Source: DASXTB01 sp036505615
GTDB taxonomy: Bacteria > Acidobacteriota > UBA6911 > JACQSX01
NCBI GenBank assembly: GCA_036505615.1
Contig: DASXTB010000301.1
Coordinates: 1 to 9,226 of the forward strand
Direction: 5' to 3'
DNA: 9,226 nucleotides
Shown here: piece after piece, positions 8,101 through 9,226 of the stretch
Layout: each line of letters begins with the position of its first letter
Numbering within the stretch: the stretch's first letter is position 1
Position numbers and translations under genes: made by a program
The notes under the pieces: generated by a model
Database searches by the model: none
Told to the model about the DNA's origin: nothing
Seen by the model: only the letters and a program-made list of their open reading frames with translations

Positions 8101-8544
8101 TCAGCCCTCTTGAAGCTCCTCCATCATTTCAGCCGGGTACCGGCTTGAGACCACAGGGGCTAATCGGTCATGTTGCTCACGATCCAAAGTGATCAGTGTA
8201 GCACCATAGCGCAGGGCCACCGCGGCGTAAACGGCATCGCTGCCGCACAATCGATGCTGCGACGCCATTTTGGCAGCTTGCCGGGCAACTGCCAGGTCCA
8301 GAGAGATTAGTGTCAGATGGGATAAGTTTTCTAGCTTGGTGGCAAAGGCGTAAGCCAGGCGGATATTGCCTTGTACGCGCCTGATTGTTGCAGCGATCTC
8401 AGGCAGCACCAGGGTAGGTACAATCATGGGCGTGGCCAAGCTTTGCATCCGGCTCAAAAGGCGGTTACTAACGCTATGGCCTGGTTCCGCCGGATTGAAC
8501 GCATTGAGAAAAACGCTGGCGTCAACGGTGCATGGCCCAGCCAT
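8101..8544 (-). CDS. PIN-domain toxin, VapC-like ribonuclease
   Basis: This 147-residue PIN-domain protein is probably the toxin of a type II toxin-antitoxin pair, a Mg2+-dependent endoribonuclease that cleaves tRNA or other RNA when freed from its antitoxin. The acidic residues expected in a PIN active site are visible: D8 in TVDASVFLNAF, E49 in VLPEIAATIRR, D103 in GSDAVYAAVAL and D121 in LITLDREQHDR. The length is within the usual 130-150 range. I choose the start at 8544 (MAGPCTVDASV) because it places D8 in the first strand as the family requires and lies 2 nt after the antitoxin TAA. The longer frame from 8598 would overlap the antitoxin by 52 bp. Translation is probably coupled to the antitoxin. 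It appears intact. Confidence 0.87.
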   Translation of the reverse strand: MAGPCTVDASVFLNAFNPAEPGHSVSNRLLSRMQSLATPMIVPTLVLPEIAATIRRVQGNIRLAYAFATKLENLSHLTLISLDLAVARQAAKMASQHRLCGSDAVYAAVALRYGATLITLDREQHDRLAPVVSSRYPAEMMEELQEG

Positions 8545-8546
8545 GA

Positions 8547-8816
8547 TTATCGGCGCATCTTCGAAAGGACCTGAGCGCTCCGTAATCCTTTGGGCCAACG
8601 GCGCCCGATTTCCCTGCCAAGTTTGGTCAGCTCATTCCAGGCAGCCAACGACAAAGTTGCTTCTTCACTGGTCCCGAGTTCCGGCTGCTCAACAGGGATG
8701 AGTAAACCTACCGGCCGCCCCCTGTAAGTGATCATGTATCGCACTCCCCTCTTCCTCACATTGCGTAGAATCTCAGACGCTCTAGTTTTCAACTCGCGTA
8801 TCCCAATTTCAGGCAT
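8547..8816 (-). CDS. Phd/YefM-like antitoxin of the PIN toxin
   Basis: This 89-residue protein has the N-terminal dimerisation and DNA-binding pattern of the Phd/YefM fold: MPEIGIRELKTRASEIL, then VRYMITYRGRPVGLLIPVE. Its more variable, charged C-terminus (about 47-89) would be the part that wraps the toxin. It should neutralise the PIN protein encoded 2 nt downstream and, with it, repress its own promoter. GGAG lies 8 nt before the ATG at 8816. Pairing of a Phd-type antitoxin with a PIN toxin is common in VapBC-like loci. A promoter and an overlapping inverted repeat lie just upstream. Confidence 0.87.
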   Translation of the reverse strand: MPEIGIRELKTRASEILRNVRKRGVRYMITYRGRPVGLLIPVEQPELGTSEEATLSLAAWNELTKLGREIGRRWPKGLRSAQVLSKMRR

Positions 8817-8844
8817 TAGGCCAACTCCGCTTTGGGTTCACATC

Positions 8845-8868
8845 ATGTAGCCTCTTTTGTGACTACAT
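8845..8868. promoter_or_regulatory. Candidate autoregulatory operator of the toxin-antitoxin operon
   Basis: ATGTAGCC (8845-8852) and GACTACAT (8861-8868) are 8-bp arms with one mismatch and an 8-bp spacer. The repeat overlaps the -10 box and the expected transcription start of the antitoxin promoter. This is where a Phd-type antitoxin dimer would be expected to bind and block RNA polymerase. Binding is inferred, not shown. Confidence 0.5.
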
Positions 8869-8896
8869 CCTATCTAAGTGCCACCTTGGAAGTCAA
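8867..8896 (-). promoter_or_regulatory. Sigma-70-type promoter of the antitoxin-toxin operon
   Basis: On the minus strand, TTGACT (8896-8891, 5/6 match) is followed after 18 bp by TAGGAT (8872-8867, 4/6 match). Transcription would start near 8860, giving a leader of about 45 nt before the antitoxin ATG. The -10 box overlaps the inverted-repeat operator. Confidence 0.5.
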
Positions 8897-8988
8897 GGCT
8901 TCTAGATCGTTAAGCCGTCATAACAGCTCCAATCGAGCCGCGCGCGTCAGCAAGCGGACTTTCCATCCGGAAATTACAGCGAAATGTG

Positions 8989-9019
8989 TTGACGCACGCC
9001 TTCGCAACACTGTTATCAT
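8989..9019 (+). promoter_or_regulatory. Candidate promoter for a leaderless Cys-rich gene
   Basis: TTGACG (8989-8994, 5/6) and TATCAT (9014-9019, 5/6) are spaced 19 bp apart, slightly long. Transcription would be expected to start near 9026, immediately before the ATG at 9027, so the mRNA would have no leader. A 6-bp inverted repeat, GTGTTG (8986-8991) with CAACAC (9005-9010), overlaps the -35 box and spacer and could be an operator. Confidence 0.4.
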
Positions 9020-9026
9020 AGATGTC

Positions 9027-9226
9027 ATGCGAAGGGCGCCTGTGGCCTTGATACCGATCTTTGTGCTGCTATTGCTTTACGGAGGAGATCTCTATCTAGC
9101 TCTCTACGCAAAGCAGCCGGACTGCGCCGTGTCGTTCCAATCTTCCTGCTGCCAGTCAGCCGAGGCCGGGGCACCCGGGGCTGCCACATGCTGTGATACC
9201 CGTTGTCCCAAGACCTCCGACCATTC
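9027..9226 (+). CDS. Partial Cys-rich membrane-anchored or exported protein
   Basis: An open frame runs from ATG 9027 to the window edge (66 complete codons, no stop), so only the N-terminal part is seen. It begins MRRAPVALIP, followed by a hydrophobic stretch (about 6-28), which reads as a signal peptide or single membrane anchor. The mature part has six cysteines in the visible 38 residues (C33, C41, C42, C55, C56, C60), including two CC pairs, SCCQ and TCCDTRC, in a Gly/Ala/Ser-rich context. This could bind metal or form disulfides outside the cytoplasm. I do not recognise the family. No Shine-Dalgarno precedes the ATG, and a promoter lies so close that the mRNA may be leaderless. It is divergent from the toxin-antitoxin operon. 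Confidence 0.55.
   Translation, partial: MRRAPVALIPIFVLLLLYGGDLYLALYAKQPDCAVSFQSSCCQSAEAGAPGAATCCDTRCPKTSDH

Noticed and set aside
8960..8973. TTTCC-ATCC-GGAAA mini-hairpin
   Set aside because: It has a five-base stem in an intergenic region, no T-run and no clear relation to a gene end; it is likely chance.

Overview
The window looks like a stretch of chromosome from a soil-type bacterium. Acidobacteriota, or a neighbouring phylum rich in Tat-exported Gfo/Idh/MocA oxidoreductases, is my best guess. The guess rests on a Tat-signal dehydrogenase with a poorly conserved neighbourhood, moderately high GC, and intergenic spaces filled with palindromic repeats and hexanucleotide runs built on CGTGNAC. 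No rRNA, tRNA, CRISPR array, transposase or phage gene is visible.

Layout from left to right. Positions 1-513 hold no gene but contain a 247-bp nested inverted repeat (82-328) and two 14-bp repeat words (396-409 and 446-459). A Tat-exported Gfo/Idh/MocA oxidoreductase (514-1875, minus) follows, and its upstream region is a large palindrome of hexamers (1943-2075). Next is a two-gene ABC-2 type exporter operon on the minus strand, the ATPase at 2971-4023 and the permease at 2204-2974, whose reading frames overlap by 4 bp. A roughly 200-bp divergent intergenic region separates this operon from a small plus-strand ABM/dimeric alpha-beta barrel protein (4242-4538). That gene converges on an MFS transporter (4564-5913, minus). 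A near-perfect 172-bp palindrome (5943-6114) separates the MFS gene from a full-length ABC half-exporter of the MsbA/BmrA type (6132-7952, minus). Further right is a type II toxin-antitoxin pair, a Phd-like antitoxin (8547-8816) and a PIN-domain VapC-like toxin (8101-8544), with a readable promoter and operator. The window ends inside a plus-strand small Cys-rich membrane-anchored or exported protein (9027 onward).

Three independent transport systems (ABC-2 exporter, MFS carrier, ABC half-exporter) sit within 6 kb, but they look like separate transcription units rather than one pathway. The genes themselves belong to familiar families. The less ordinary content lies between genes: three different palindromic repeat elements in about 6 kb, two of which add spurious upstream starts to neighbouring frames, and a possible leaderless Cys-rich gene at the right edge. 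I see no clear new multi-gene system. The repeat elements are the best candidates for follow-up.
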